From Anaerolineae bacterium (lineage in GTDB: Bacteria; Chloroflexota; Anaerolineae; B4-G1; SLSP01), in NCBI GenBank assembly GCA_018055515.1, contig JAGPHL010000184.1, positions 1 to 5,097 on the forward strand: 5,097 nucleotides of DNA. Direction: 5' to 3'. Below, piece by piece: positions 1 to 5,097 of this stretch. The position numbers were made by a program, and so were the translations under genes. The notes under the pieces are model-generated. The model was not told the origin of the DNA. It was given only the letters and a program-made list of their open reading frames with translations, and searched no databases. Numbering within the stretch: position 1 is the stretch's first letter; each line of letters begins with the position of its first letter.

Positions 1-2
1 GC

Positions 3-980
3 TCACGGCGTGACGGCGGATCCGGAGCTCTTCGACGGTTCCCGCAAGTCGAGAATGGACTGCCCCTCGCCGTTGATGATCCACTTGCTGTTCTCACGCA
101 ATTCCTGCGCCAGGAGCACCTGAATGTACGGCTCCGCCAGCGGCCCGCCGCTCGCCAGGGTCGCCAGGATGGCGCGCGTCGCCTCCTGCTGCGCCGCGGA
201 GACCAGGGCGATGCGCTGCGCCTCGGCCTGCGCCAGTTGCGCGATCTGATAGGCTTCGCCGTCCGCCTGCTTCTGCGCCGCGTAGAACTCCGCGTCGGCC
301 AGCGTGCGCCGTTGCGCCGCCTCGGCTTCGGCCTGCGCCTGCCGCTGCCCCGCGACCATGCGGTCCTTGATCGCGGCGACGACTTCCTCCGGCGGCGACG
401 CGCTCTGAATCTGCACCGTGATGAACTCCACGCCGTAGCGCGTCTCGATCTCACGGAGCGTCTGCATCACCTCCAGGTTGATCGCCGCGCGGTTGTCCAT
501 CACCTCGGCCATCGTCTTCGTGTTGATCACGTCCCGCAACTTGCCCTGGACGAACTCGAAGACAATGCGCTCCGGGTCGCTCACCTCCAGGGCGAAGCGC
601 TCCGGCTGGGTCACCCGATAGGTGTATTGCAGCGACACGTCCATGGTGACGTTATCCGAAGTCATCGTCGCCAGGCGCTCCACATATCCCAGGCGCTCGT
701 TGATGGTCACGATGATGACCGTATCCACCAGCGGGATTTGCACATGCCAGCCCGGCTGCTCGACGCGCACGAACCTCCCGCCGCGCAGGTGCAGCCCGCG
801 CTCATATTCGTGAATTTTGTAGATAGCAGAGCGTCCAATGACAAAGACCAGCCCCACCACCACCAGAGCCGTCAAAATCACCACGGCGAGGCGGTACAGG
901 CGTCCCAACCACCCTCCCGCCGTCCCCGAACGCGACGCGGAGAGCTCCGCGCCAACGGGCGTTGTCATATTCTGAGTCAT
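3..980 (-). CDS. SPFH/band-7 domain membrane protein (prohibitin/HflK-like)
   Basis: The 325-residue protein is complete, with a TGA stop at 3-5. It has a polar N-terminus (1-30), one strongly hydrophobic membrane segment (about 31-49), an SPFH/band-7 domain (about 52-210) and an Ala/Glu/Gln-rich, probably coiled-coil stretch (about 210-270) ending in a short polar tail. The segment around 55-85 (EYERGLHLRGG, then QPGWHVQIPLVD) is the typical start of band-7 domains. Family members form large membrane-bound oligomers that organise membrane microdomains or regulate membrane proteases such as FtsH; the specific role here is unknown. The start at 980 is chosen because GGAGG lies 5 bases upstream. 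The open frame continues to 1166, but that extension crosses the spacer and looks non-coding. No NfeD partner or second HflC-like gene is visible. It lies 146 bases downstream of the phosphatase gene and may be read through from it or from its own promoter. Family call is secure, function is not. Confidence 0.93.
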   Translation of the reverse strand: MTQNMTTPVGAELSASRSGTAGGWLGRLYRLAVVILTALVVVGLVFVIGRSAIYKIHEYERGLHLRGGRFVRVEQPGWHVQIPLVDTVIIVTINERLGYVERLATMTSDNVTMDVSLQYTYRVTQPERFALEVSDPERIVFEFVQGKLRDVINTKTMAEVMDNRAAINLEVMQTLREIETRYGVEFITVQIQSASPPEEVVAAIKDRMVAGQRQAQAEAEAAQRRTLADAEFYAAQKQADGEAYQIAQLAQAEAQRIALVSAAQQEATRAILATLASGGPLAEPYIQVLLAQELRENSKWIINGEGQSILDLREPSKSSGSAVTP

Positions 981-985
981 ACACA

Positions 986-990
986 CCTCC
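986..990 (-). promoter_or_regulatory. Shine-Dalgarno site of the SPFH gene
   Basis: The minus strand reads GGAGG here, followed by five bases (TGTGT) and the ATG at 980. This fixes the start at MTQNMTTP rather than at the ATG 62 codons upstream or the in-frame ATG four codons downstream. Confidence 0.8.
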
Positions 991-991
991 A

Positions 992-1052
992 CAGTTCTGT
1001 AAGTCTGTCTGAAATAGCAGCACCTGCTGCATGATCCAGTGTAGCAGAACTG
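992..1052 (-). repeat. Inverted repeat and nested hairpin in the SPFH gene leader
   Basis: CAGTTCTG at 992-999 and its exact reverse complement CAGAACTG at 1045-1052 flank the -10 region and early leader. Inside lies a second inverted repeat at 1017-1030: on the minus strand GCAGC and GCTGC flank AGGT, a 5-bp stem with a 4-base loop. In a read-through transcript from the phosphatase gene the outer arms could pair, placing the downstream arm right beside the SD site at 986-990. In a transcript started near 1031 the outer arm would be absent and the small hairpin would sit at the 5' end. The repeats are seen directly; any regulatory role is inferred. Confidence 0.45.
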
Positions 1053-1066
1053 GGGGCGCACGTCTA
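1038..1066 (-). promoter_or_regulatory. Candidate housekeeping promoter of the SPFH gene
   Basis: On the minus strand, TAGACG (1061-1066, four of six matches to TTGACA) and TACACT (1038-1043, four of six matches to TATAAT) are separated by 17 bases. A TGC just upstream of the -10 (1044-1046) gives the TGn extended -10 element. Transcription would start near 1031, leaving a leader of about 50 bases before the ATG at 980. The match is moderate and inferred by eye, but position and spacing fit. Confidence 0.4.
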
Positions 1067-1126
1067 CTGTAGGAATTACCAGGATCAAGAGGGAAAAAGG
1101 GGCGGTGACGTCGGAGACAAATCCAC

Positions 1127-3262
1127 CTAATCCATCGGCAGGCCCGTCAGAGAATGCTCCGGGCAAACCTCGCCTTCCGGATCGCGCACCAGCACCATCA
1201 AAGTGATGTCGTCGCTCTGCGCGTTGGACCCCACGAAATCATGCACGGCCTTCATGATGGCGTCCTGCACGTCCTGAGCCGCGTGCCCACCGCCAATCGC
1301 GTTCGCCGCGCCGACCTCCAGCGCCTCCAACAGGCGGTCCTCGCCGAAGAAATCGCCGTGACGGTCCTCGGCGTCGGTCACGCCATCGGTGTAGAGGACA
1401 AGCAAATCCCCCGGCGCGATGGAGACGACGCGCGAGGTCCAGGCCTCCGCCTCCCGCACGCCAAGCGGAATGCCCGTGCGACGTAACGCCCGCAGCCGCC
1501 GGCCGTTCTGCGTGCTCAGCAAGAAGGGCGGATTATGCCCGGCGTTGCAATAGGTGAGGGTACCGTTTTCCGGGTCGAGAATGCCATAGAACACGGTGAC
1601 GAAGAGATCGGCATGGGTGTCTTTGAGAATGCGCGGATTGGCCGCCGCGAACACCTGCGCCGGGTCGAGCGGATACTGCTCCGCGAAGGTGCGAATCACC
1701 GTGCGGCTCACCGCCATGTACAGCGCCGATCCCAGGCCCTTGTCTGCCACATCCGCGATGACCAGGCCCATGCGGCCGTTGGGCAGGGGGATCACATCGT
1801 AGAAATCGCCGGAGGTCTCACGGGCCGATTCCAACGCCACGGCAATCTGCCAGCCGCGCACCTGCCAGTTGAGCACCTCCGAAAGCTGGCTGAGCAGGAA
1901 ACCGGCCTGGATTTCACCCGCAACCGCCAATTCTTGCTCGATGCGCTGATAGGCCAGCGTCTGCGCGTGGACTTTGACCGCGTGCAGCGCCGAGGCGATC
2001 TGCGCCGCCAGCGTCTGGACGGCCGGCAGCAAGTTGCTCAACGGTTCCTGATAGCGCACCCGCCCGGTAAAGGTCAGGCAGATGCCGCCGATAGGTTGCA
2101 GGGTCTCAACGTCGAGGATCGGCGCCAGCAGGTAGGGCGTCTCGGCGGGCTGCGCCTGCCAGGGAAGGGATTCCCCTTCCTTGAAGCAGCGCGATTCCGC
2201 CACGGCGCGGAGCCAGATCCAACCGGCCTCGCGCAACGGTCGCGCGCTGAGGGGATGCAGCAGCAGCGTCTCATCGGGGAAGAGACGGATTTCCATCCGG
2301 CAGCCAGGAAACATGCCGGGGACGTGTTCCTGCAGCGCTTCCGACAAGTGCATCTCCTCGGGAGGCGTGCCCAGGATTTGTCGCGCCAGCCGCTCCAGGT
2401 TCTCCATCTCACGGGAGCGCCACATGCTGCGGATGGCAGCGTGGCTGAAGCGATACGTCATGTAGCTCACCATCAGCACGCTGAGCATGAACAGGCCGTA
2501 ACCCACGGGGCCGGTCTGCGACCACAGGCCGGCAGCGAGCAGCGCGAAAGGGTCTACCAGGAGGGGCCAACCCAGCGCCGCGAGCATGAAGCGCAAGTAC
2601 GCCCGGCGCGCCGCGCGGTCGAAATTCAACGTCTTGGACGTGAGATAGTACAGCAGATAGGGGATCCAACACACCATCGAGGCCGCCTGCCTGAACAGCG
2701 TCGCCGCGACAGCCGGCCCCAAATCTGCCAGGCTGAGGCCCGGCAAGGGGAAACTGCCCCCCCATCGGCCATAGAGTTCCAGCGCCGCCATGCCCCCCAG
2801 CAAATAGCCGGCGTAGCGCAACGCCAGGTTCCGCGCCCGATTCCAGCGCACATCCCGATCCGCGAGGCGGCGCCATTCCGACGCCAGGTCCATGCCGGCA
2901 TACAGCACGCCCAACCAAAGCGCGTCGGGGCCAAACATCAACGCCGCCGACCAGGTGATCACCGGCTCGAAGGTGCCGCTGGCATTGGCAAAACGGCGCG
3001 GGTTCAATTCCGTCAGCAGGAAGAACTCAAAACGGCGGAACAGGTAGAGCAGTCCCAGGAAGACCAGAAGCAGGGGCCAGATGCGCGCCAGCAGCGCCAG
3101 ATCGGTCCGCAGGATGAGCCACACCAGCCCGGCCAGCGCCAGCGGCGCGCCATACACAAAGCCCGCCACATCGCTGACCTGCCCGACCCGCTGCAAGTCG
3201 TCCGCCGTCTTTTCGATCTCGGGGCGAATGCGTTTTGCCAGCGCCATCCATAGAGCTTCCAT
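1127..3262 (-). CDS. Membrane-anchored PP2C/SpoIIE-family serine phosphatase (RsbU type)
   Basis: This 711-residue protein is expected to dephosphorylate a phospho-STAS antagonist, most simply the one encoded at 4051-4386. From the N-terminus it has a short charged stretch, about seven hydrophobic segments (near 37-53, 60-75, 99-124, 148-165, 180-208, 223-246 and 252-270), a GAF-like region (about 290-428, ending LLPAVQTLAAQIASAL), a linker helix with AGEIQAG, and the phosphatase domain (about 445-693). All the usual motifs are present: SGDFYD (Asp486, Asp489), DVADKGLGSALYMA (Asp504), NAGHNPPF (573-580), GIPLG, YTDGVTD (Asp626) and DDIT (Asp684, Asp685). The metal-binding aspartates are therefore kept and the enzyme looks active. 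The start at 3262 has AGGAG 7 bases upstream; the ATG at 3313 would add 17 residues but has no SD site. The membrane part is not one I can match to a named sensor domain; MASE-like or 7TM-type sensors are alternatives. No terminator is evident after the TAG stop. Confidence 0.93.
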   Translation of the reverse strand: MEALWMALAKRIRPEIEKTADDLQRVGQVSDVAGFVYGAPLALAGLVWLILRTDLALLARIWPLLLVFLGLLYLFRRFEFFLLTELNPRRFANASGTFEPVITWSAALMFGPDALWLGVLYAGMDLASEWRRLADRDVRWNRARNLALRYAGYLLGGMAALELYGRWGGSFPLPGLSLADLGPAVAATLFRQAASMVCWIPYLLYYLTSKTLNFDRAARRAYLRFMLAALGWPLLVDPFALLAAGLWSQTGPVGYGLFMLSVLMVSYMTYRFSHAAIRSMWRSREMENLERLARQILGTPPEEMHLSEALQEHVPGMFPGCRMEIRLFPDETLLLHPLSARPLREAGWIWLRAVAESRCFKEGESLPWQAQPAETPYLLAPILDVETLQPIGGICLTFTGRVRYQEPLSNLLPAVQTLAAQIASALHAVKVHAQTLAYQRIEQELAVAGEIQAGFLLSQLSEVLNWQVRGWQIAVALESARETSGDFYDVIPLPNGRMGLVIADVADKGLGSALYMAVSRTVIRTFAEQYPLDPAQVFAAANPRILKDTHADLFVTVFYGILDPENGTLTYCNAGHNPPFLLSTQNGRRLRALRRTGIPLGVREAEAWTSRVVSIAPGDLLVLYTDGVTDAEDRHGDFFGEDRLLEALEVGAANAIGGGHAAQDVQDAIMKAVHDFVGSNAQSDDITLMVLVRDPEGEVCPEHSLTGLPMD

Positions 3263-3440
3263 ACGTCTTCTCCTGGCCGCCTCACTGCCGACGAGGGGCG
3301 TTGTTGCGCTCATTTATCACGAGCAGAATCGCCTATGACCGCAAGGGATGCTGAAAACACAAGGCTTTCCAGCTTTGGCCCGGCCATGGCCGACCCCACA
3401 ATGGCGGCCCGGTCGCCTGGCGCCAGACTGAACGGTCACC
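3263..3440 (-). other. Spacer between anti-sigma kinase and phosphatase genes
   Basis: These 178 bases hold no gene I can support. They contain two perfect palindromes, CTGGCGCCAG (3417-3426) and CGGCCATGGCCG (3381-3392). There is also an imperfect hairpin at 3350-3373: on the minus strand GCTGGAAA and TTTTCAGC pair with one G-T wobble around an 8-base loop. None is followed by a T run, so no intrinsic terminator is evident. I found no pair of -35 and -10 boxes better than three or four matches each. Read-through from the kinase gene is the simplest way to express the phosphatase, but a non-housekeeping promoter cannot be excluded. Confidence 0.5.
3270..3274 (-). promoter_or_regulatory. Shine-Dalgarno site that decides the phosphatase start
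   Basis: The minus strand reads AGGAG, then seven bases (AAGACGT), then the ATG at 3262. The ATG 51 bases upstream (3313) is preceded by CTCGTGATAA, which has no recognisable SD, so translation most likely begins at MEALWMAL. Confidence 0.8.
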
Positions 3441-3938
3441 TCAACTCAAACAACTGCGAGGAAGCTCAAGCCTCTGGAGGTCAAGGCTCATGCTCTGCGA
3501 CCGACGCTTCAACAGCCGCAAGGAATTTCCCTCCACGGGGTCGAACGCAAAGCGAAAATCGTCCGTCAGTTGGCGGATGAAATGCAAGCCTAACCCTCCC
3601 ACGTCCCGCTGCTCCAGCGCCGACGTGAGGTCGGGCGGAGAAATCAGCAGCGGATCAAAGGGTCGGCCATGATCATGCAGAGTGATTACCAGCCCTTCTG
3701 CCACGATCTCGAAGGTACATTCGATGTCGCCCTCAATATCTGGCCCATAAGCGTGCTCGATGATGTTATCGCACGCCTCCTCCACCGCCAGTTGGATCGC
3801 GTAAGTCGCCTGGTCATCCAACCCCGCCAGCCGCGCCGCCTGCTCCACCAGCTCACTGATGGGTTCCAGGCTGGCACATTTCGCCGGAAAGAGGTAGGGT
3901 CCGGCAACGTTCATCTCAGTAAATGCAATTTCGATCAT
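3441..3938 (-). CDS. Anti-sigma factor serine kinase, HATPase family (RsbW/SpoIIAB type)
   Basis: The 165-residue GHKL-fold protein should bind ATP, phosphorylate its STAS antagonist and sequester a partner, classically a sigma factor. The ATP-site motifs are all visible: the N box LAVEEACDNIIEHAY (50-64), with Glu54 as candidate general base and Asn58 as Mg ligand; the G1 box DHGRPFDP (89-96); and the G2 box GGLGLHFI (114-121). NSLRLLKR (138-145) matches the final strand. About 20 extra C-terminal residues follow this, making it slightly longer than the usual 140-150. The start at 3938 is chosen because a GGGGGG run ends 7 bases upstream and the protein begins at the domain. The open frame runs on to 4199 through the STAS gene and the spacer, which is implausible; an ATG at 3971 would add 11 residues but has no SD. 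It lies between its probable antagonist gene and phosphatase gene. Its target is not in the window. Confidence 0.92.
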   Translation of the reverse strand: MIEIAFTEMNVAGPYLFPAKCASLEPISELVEQAARLAGLDDQATYAIQLAVEEACDNIIEHAYGPDIEGDIECTFEIVAEGLVITLHDHGRPFDPLLISPPDLTSALEQRDVGGLGLHFIRQLTDDFRFAFDPVEGNSLRLLKRRSQSMSLDLQRLELPRSCLS

Positions 3939-3945
3939 CGAATTT

Positions 3946-3951
3946 CCCCCC
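3946..3951 (-). promoter_or_regulatory. Unusual G-run ribosome binding site of the anti-sigma kinase gene
   Basis: The minus strand has GGGGGG followed by AAATTCG and the ATG at 3938. It can pair only partly with the anti-SD sequence and is poorer than the AGGAG-type sites of the STAS and phosphatase genes. That could lower kinase translation relative to its antagonist. Confidence 0.45.
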
Positions 3952-3970
3952 GCGCCGGACCGACCCGACA

Positions 3971-4003
3971 TAAAAACAAGCTGCTCACTTTCCAGCAAGC
4001 AGC
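3971..4003 (-). terminator. Intrinsic terminator or attenuator between STAS and kinase genes
   Basis: On the minus strand GCTGCTTGC (4003-3995) pairs with GTGAGCAGC (3988-3980) around the 6-base loop TGGAAA, giving 9 base pairs of which two are G-T wobbles. It is followed directly by TTGTTTTTA (3979-3971). This is the classic stem plus U-tract shape. It lies 48 bases past the STAS stop and 33 bases before the kinase start, leaving no room for a full promoter between terminator and gene. It may terminate only part of the transcripts. An alternative reading is a weak promoter overlapping it (TTGCTG, 17 bases, TTTTAT), in which the T run is part of the -10. Confidence 0.6.
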
Positions 4004-4026
4004 CTGCTCCGTCAGCGTAGAAGGTC

Positions 4027-4045
4027 GCGGATTGAGGGAATCCGC
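4027..4045 (-). repeat. Perfect hairpin just after the STAS stop codon
   Basis: On the minus strand GCGGATT and AATCCGC form a perfect 7-bp stem with a CCCTC loop, starting 6 bases after the TGA stop. No T run follows, so it is not by itself an intrinsic terminator. It would be positioned to protect the 3' end of an mRNA that ends at the terminator at 3971-4003. Confidence 0.5.
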
Positions 4046-4050
4046 CCCAC

Positions 4051-4386
4051 TCAAAAGCTGCCGACGGCGTGAAGTACGTCGTCCTCAATGCGGAACAGCG
4101 GGATAAAGCCCGCCAGATCGAGGGCGCTGCGCACGCGCTCCGAGGGCGCCGCCAGCACCAGCTCCCCGCGATCCAGTTTGCGGCACGCCTTCTGCACATT
4201 GATCAACAAACGCAGCCCGGCGCTGGAGATGAATTCCACTTCCGACATATCCAGGACGATGTTGAAATGCCCCGCTTCGAGCAGCTCGTTCAACGCGGCT
4301 TCCAGTTCCGGGTAGGTCGCGCTATCAATGCGCCCGGAGATTTTGATCAGATCACAGTGCTTGAATGGCTCGCGTGTGTACTTCAT
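4051..4386 (-). CDS. STAS-domain anti-sigma factor antagonist (RsbV/SpoIIAA type)
   Basis: The 111-residue protein is a single STAS domain of normal length. It should bind the HATPase kinase when unphosphorylated and so free the kinase's partner. Visible landmarks are the ISGRIDSATYPELEAAL stretch (16-32), the strand NIVLDMSEVEFI (42-53), and SSAGLRLL (54-61) at the start of the key helix. Aligned by eye with the DSSG of SpoIIAA and the DSTG of RsbV, the phosphorylated serine should be Ser55, with Ser54 in place of the usual Asp and Ala56 in place of the second Ser/Thr. The start at 4386 has AAGGAG 7 bases upstream; the frame stays open to 4473 but that part overlaps the promoter. It is the first gene after a strong -10 box and is followed by the two hairpins before the kinase gene. 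Confidence 0.93.
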   Translation of the reverse strand: MKYTREPFKHCDLIKISGRIDSATYPELEAALNELLEAGHFNIVLDMSEVEFISSAGLRLLINVQKACRKLDRGELVLAAPSERVRSALDLAGFIPLFRIEDDVLHAVGSF

Positions 4387-4393
4387 ACCGGTT

Positions 4394-4399
4394 CTCCTT
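4394..4399 (-). promoter_or_regulatory. Shine-Dalgarno site of the STAS gene
   Basis: The minus strand reads AAGGAG, then seven bases (AACCGGT), then ATG. This is the strongest ribosome binding site in the window and fixes the start at MKYTREPF rather than 29 codons upstream. Confidence 0.85.
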
Positions 4400-4425
4400 C
4401 GGACTGAATGGATGATGACGAGGCC

Positions 4426-4455
4426 ATTATACTCCGAAACGCGCAAGAAGGGAAA
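4426..4455 (-). promoter_or_regulatory. Promoter of the partner-switching genes
   Basis: A perfect TATAAT lies on the minus strand at 4426-4431, in the 87-base gap between the response regulator stop and the STAS start. Transcription would begin near 4419, giving a leader of about 33 bases. The -35 is poor: TTTCCC (4450-4455) at 18 bases is the best candidate, with three of six matches, and there is no TGn extension. A weak -35 with a perfect -10 suggests an activator-dependent or modest promoter, but this is inference. Confidence 0.5.
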
Positions 4456-4473
4456 ATTGACCCCGACCGCCAA

Positions 4474-5097
4474 TCAGCGCGGCTCCAGATGTTCCTTCGC
4501 CCATATCGCCGCCTCGACCCGCGAGATCAGGTTCAACTTGCGGAGGATGTTGCTGACATGGAAATCCGTCGTCCGCACGCTGATGGCGAGCACCTGCGCG
4601 ATCTCCTTGTTGCTCAGGCCCGCCGTCACCAGGCGCAACACCTCGCGCTCCCGCTCGGTGAGGCTTTCGCGCAGCGCGGCGACCTCCGCCTCCCACCGAC
4701 GCACCCGCGCCAGCTGCTCCGAGGTCCACAAGCTCTCGCCGCGCATCGCCGCACGCGCCGCCGCCACGATCCGGCCCGGCGCCTCATTTTTCAGCAGATA
4801 TCCCACCGCGCCCACCGCCGCCATCCCGGCTAAATACCGGTCGTCATCATAGGCGGAAAGCGCCACGACGCGCACCGGCACTCCCTGCGCCCGCGCCGCC
4901 GCAGCCACGGCCACCCCATCCCGCCCCGGCAGCTGGCAATCGAGCACGGCCACGTCCGGCCTGAGCGTCTCCAAGAGCGCCAACGCCGCGTCGCCGTCGT
5001 CGGCCTCGCCCACCACGGTGATGTCCGGCTCCCGGTCGAGCAACACCCGCAGCCCCACCCGCAACGCCGGATGATCGTCAGCCAGGATCACGGAAAT
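4474..5097 (-). CDS. NarL/FixJ-family response regulator, 5' end outside the window
   Basis: 207 residues are visible, ending in a TGA stop. The receiver domain comes first. Counting from the first codon in the window, the acidic pair is Asp7-Asp8 (ADDH), the phospho-acceptor is Asp53 in LDCQLPGRDG, Ser81 is in the switch position and Lys103 is in YLLKN. A LuxR-type helix-turn-helix domain fills about 145-202 (LTEREREVLRLVTAGLSNKEI, HVSNILRKLNLISR). It should be a DNA-binding transcription factor switched by phosphorylation from a sensor kinase, which is not in the window. The frame has a GTG at 5089-5091, but the two codons before it (Ile-Ser) complete the first receiver strand ISVILADDH. 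The true start therefore most likely lies just beyond 5097. It is 87 bases upstream of the STAS start and reads the same way. Whether it controls those genes is not shown by the sequence. Confidence 0.93.
   Translation of the reverse strand: MSVILADDHPALRVGLRVLLDREPDITVVGEADDGDAALALLETLRPDVAVLDCQLPGRDGVAVAAAARAQGVPVRVVALSAYDDDRYLAGMAAVGAVGYLLKNEAPGRIVAAARAAMRGESLWTSEQLARVRRWEAEVAALRESLTEREREVLRLVTAGLSNKEIAQVLAISVRTTDFHVSNILRKLNLISRVEAAIWAKEHLEPR

Noticed and set aside
237..1034. Plus-strand open frame of 265 codons opposite the SPFH gene
   Set aside because: It has low-complexity Arg/His/Leu composition and no domain, and lies antisense to a gene with a clear SPFH domain and SD site.
1085..1126. 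Terminator after the phosphatase gene
   Set aside because: A pyrimidine-rich stretch containing TTTTT is present on the minus strand, but no G-rich arm pairs with the C-rich sequence before it. The only symmetry is the loopless GACGTC.
981..1166. N-terminal extension of the SPFH protein by 62 residues
   Set aside because: It would overlap the end of the phosphatase gene and the promoter candidate, and the start at 980 has a good SD.
1535..3253. Long plus-strand open frame of 572 codons opposite the phosphatase gene
   Set aside because: The product is Arg, Gln and His rich with no recognisable domain. It mirrors a clearly real gene with intact catalytic motifs on the other strand; GC-rich antisense frames often stay open.
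3263..3313. Upstream phosphatase start adding 17 residues
   Set aside because: There is no SD before the ATG at 3313, while the ATG at 3262 has AGGAG at ideal spacing.
3381..3426. Perfect palindromes CGGCCATGGCCG and CTGGCGCCAG as operators
   Set aside because: Palindromes of 10-12 bases are expected about once or more by chance in a GC-rich 5-kb window, and they are not repeated near other genes here. They are noted only in the spacer entry.
3939..4199. N-terminal extension of the anti-sigma kinase by 87 residues
   Set aside because: It would overlap the STAS coding region in another frame and cross the terminator-like hairpin. The extra residues are Cys/Arg/Ser-rich and unlike the family.
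4455..4490. Terminator at the end of the response regulator gene
   Set aside because: Only a 4-5 bp imperfect stem can be drawn across the stop codon, and no T run follows it directly.

Overview
The window is GC-rich, dense bacterial DNA in which all five genes lie on the minus strand and read from right to left. In order of transcription they are: a NarL/FixJ-type response regulator (its 5' end runs off the right edge), a STAS-domain anti-sigma factor antagonist (RsbV/SpoIIAA type), a small HATPase anti-sigma factor kinase (RsbW/SpoIIAB type), a large membrane-anchored PP2C/SpoIIE-family phosphatase (RsbU type), and an SPFH/band-7 (prohibitin-like) membrane protein. There are no RNA genes, mobile elements, CRISPR arrays or long repeats. 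The combination and the protein style suggest an environmental, non-Bacillus lineage such as Chloroflexota, but this is only an impression from the protein sequences.

Layout: 4474-5097 response regulator; 4387-4473 short spacer with a perfect TATAAT box and a good Shine-Dalgarno (SD) sequence; 4051-4386 STAS protein; 3939-4050 spacer holding two hairpins, the second shaped like an intrinsic terminator; 3441-3938 anti-sigma kinase; 3263-3440 GC-rich spacer with palindromes and no clear promoter; 1127-3262 phosphatase; 981-1126 spacer with a plausible promoter, a hairpin and an inverted repeat; 3-980 SPFH protein.

The middle three genes form a complete partner-switching set. By analogy with known systems, the HATPase protein would phosphorylate the STAS protein on a serine (best candidate Ser55) and, when the STAS protein is phosphorylated, would hold its target. 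The phosphatase, receiving a membrane or cytoplasmic signal, would dephosphorylate the STAS protein and release the target. No sigma factor is in the window, so the target is unknown. The most interesting detail is the terminator-like hairpin between the antagonist and kinase genes, which could set the ratio of the two proteins. The other notable points are the roughly seven-segment membrane domain on the phosphatase, which I could not assign to a named sensor family, and the SPFH gene directly downstream.
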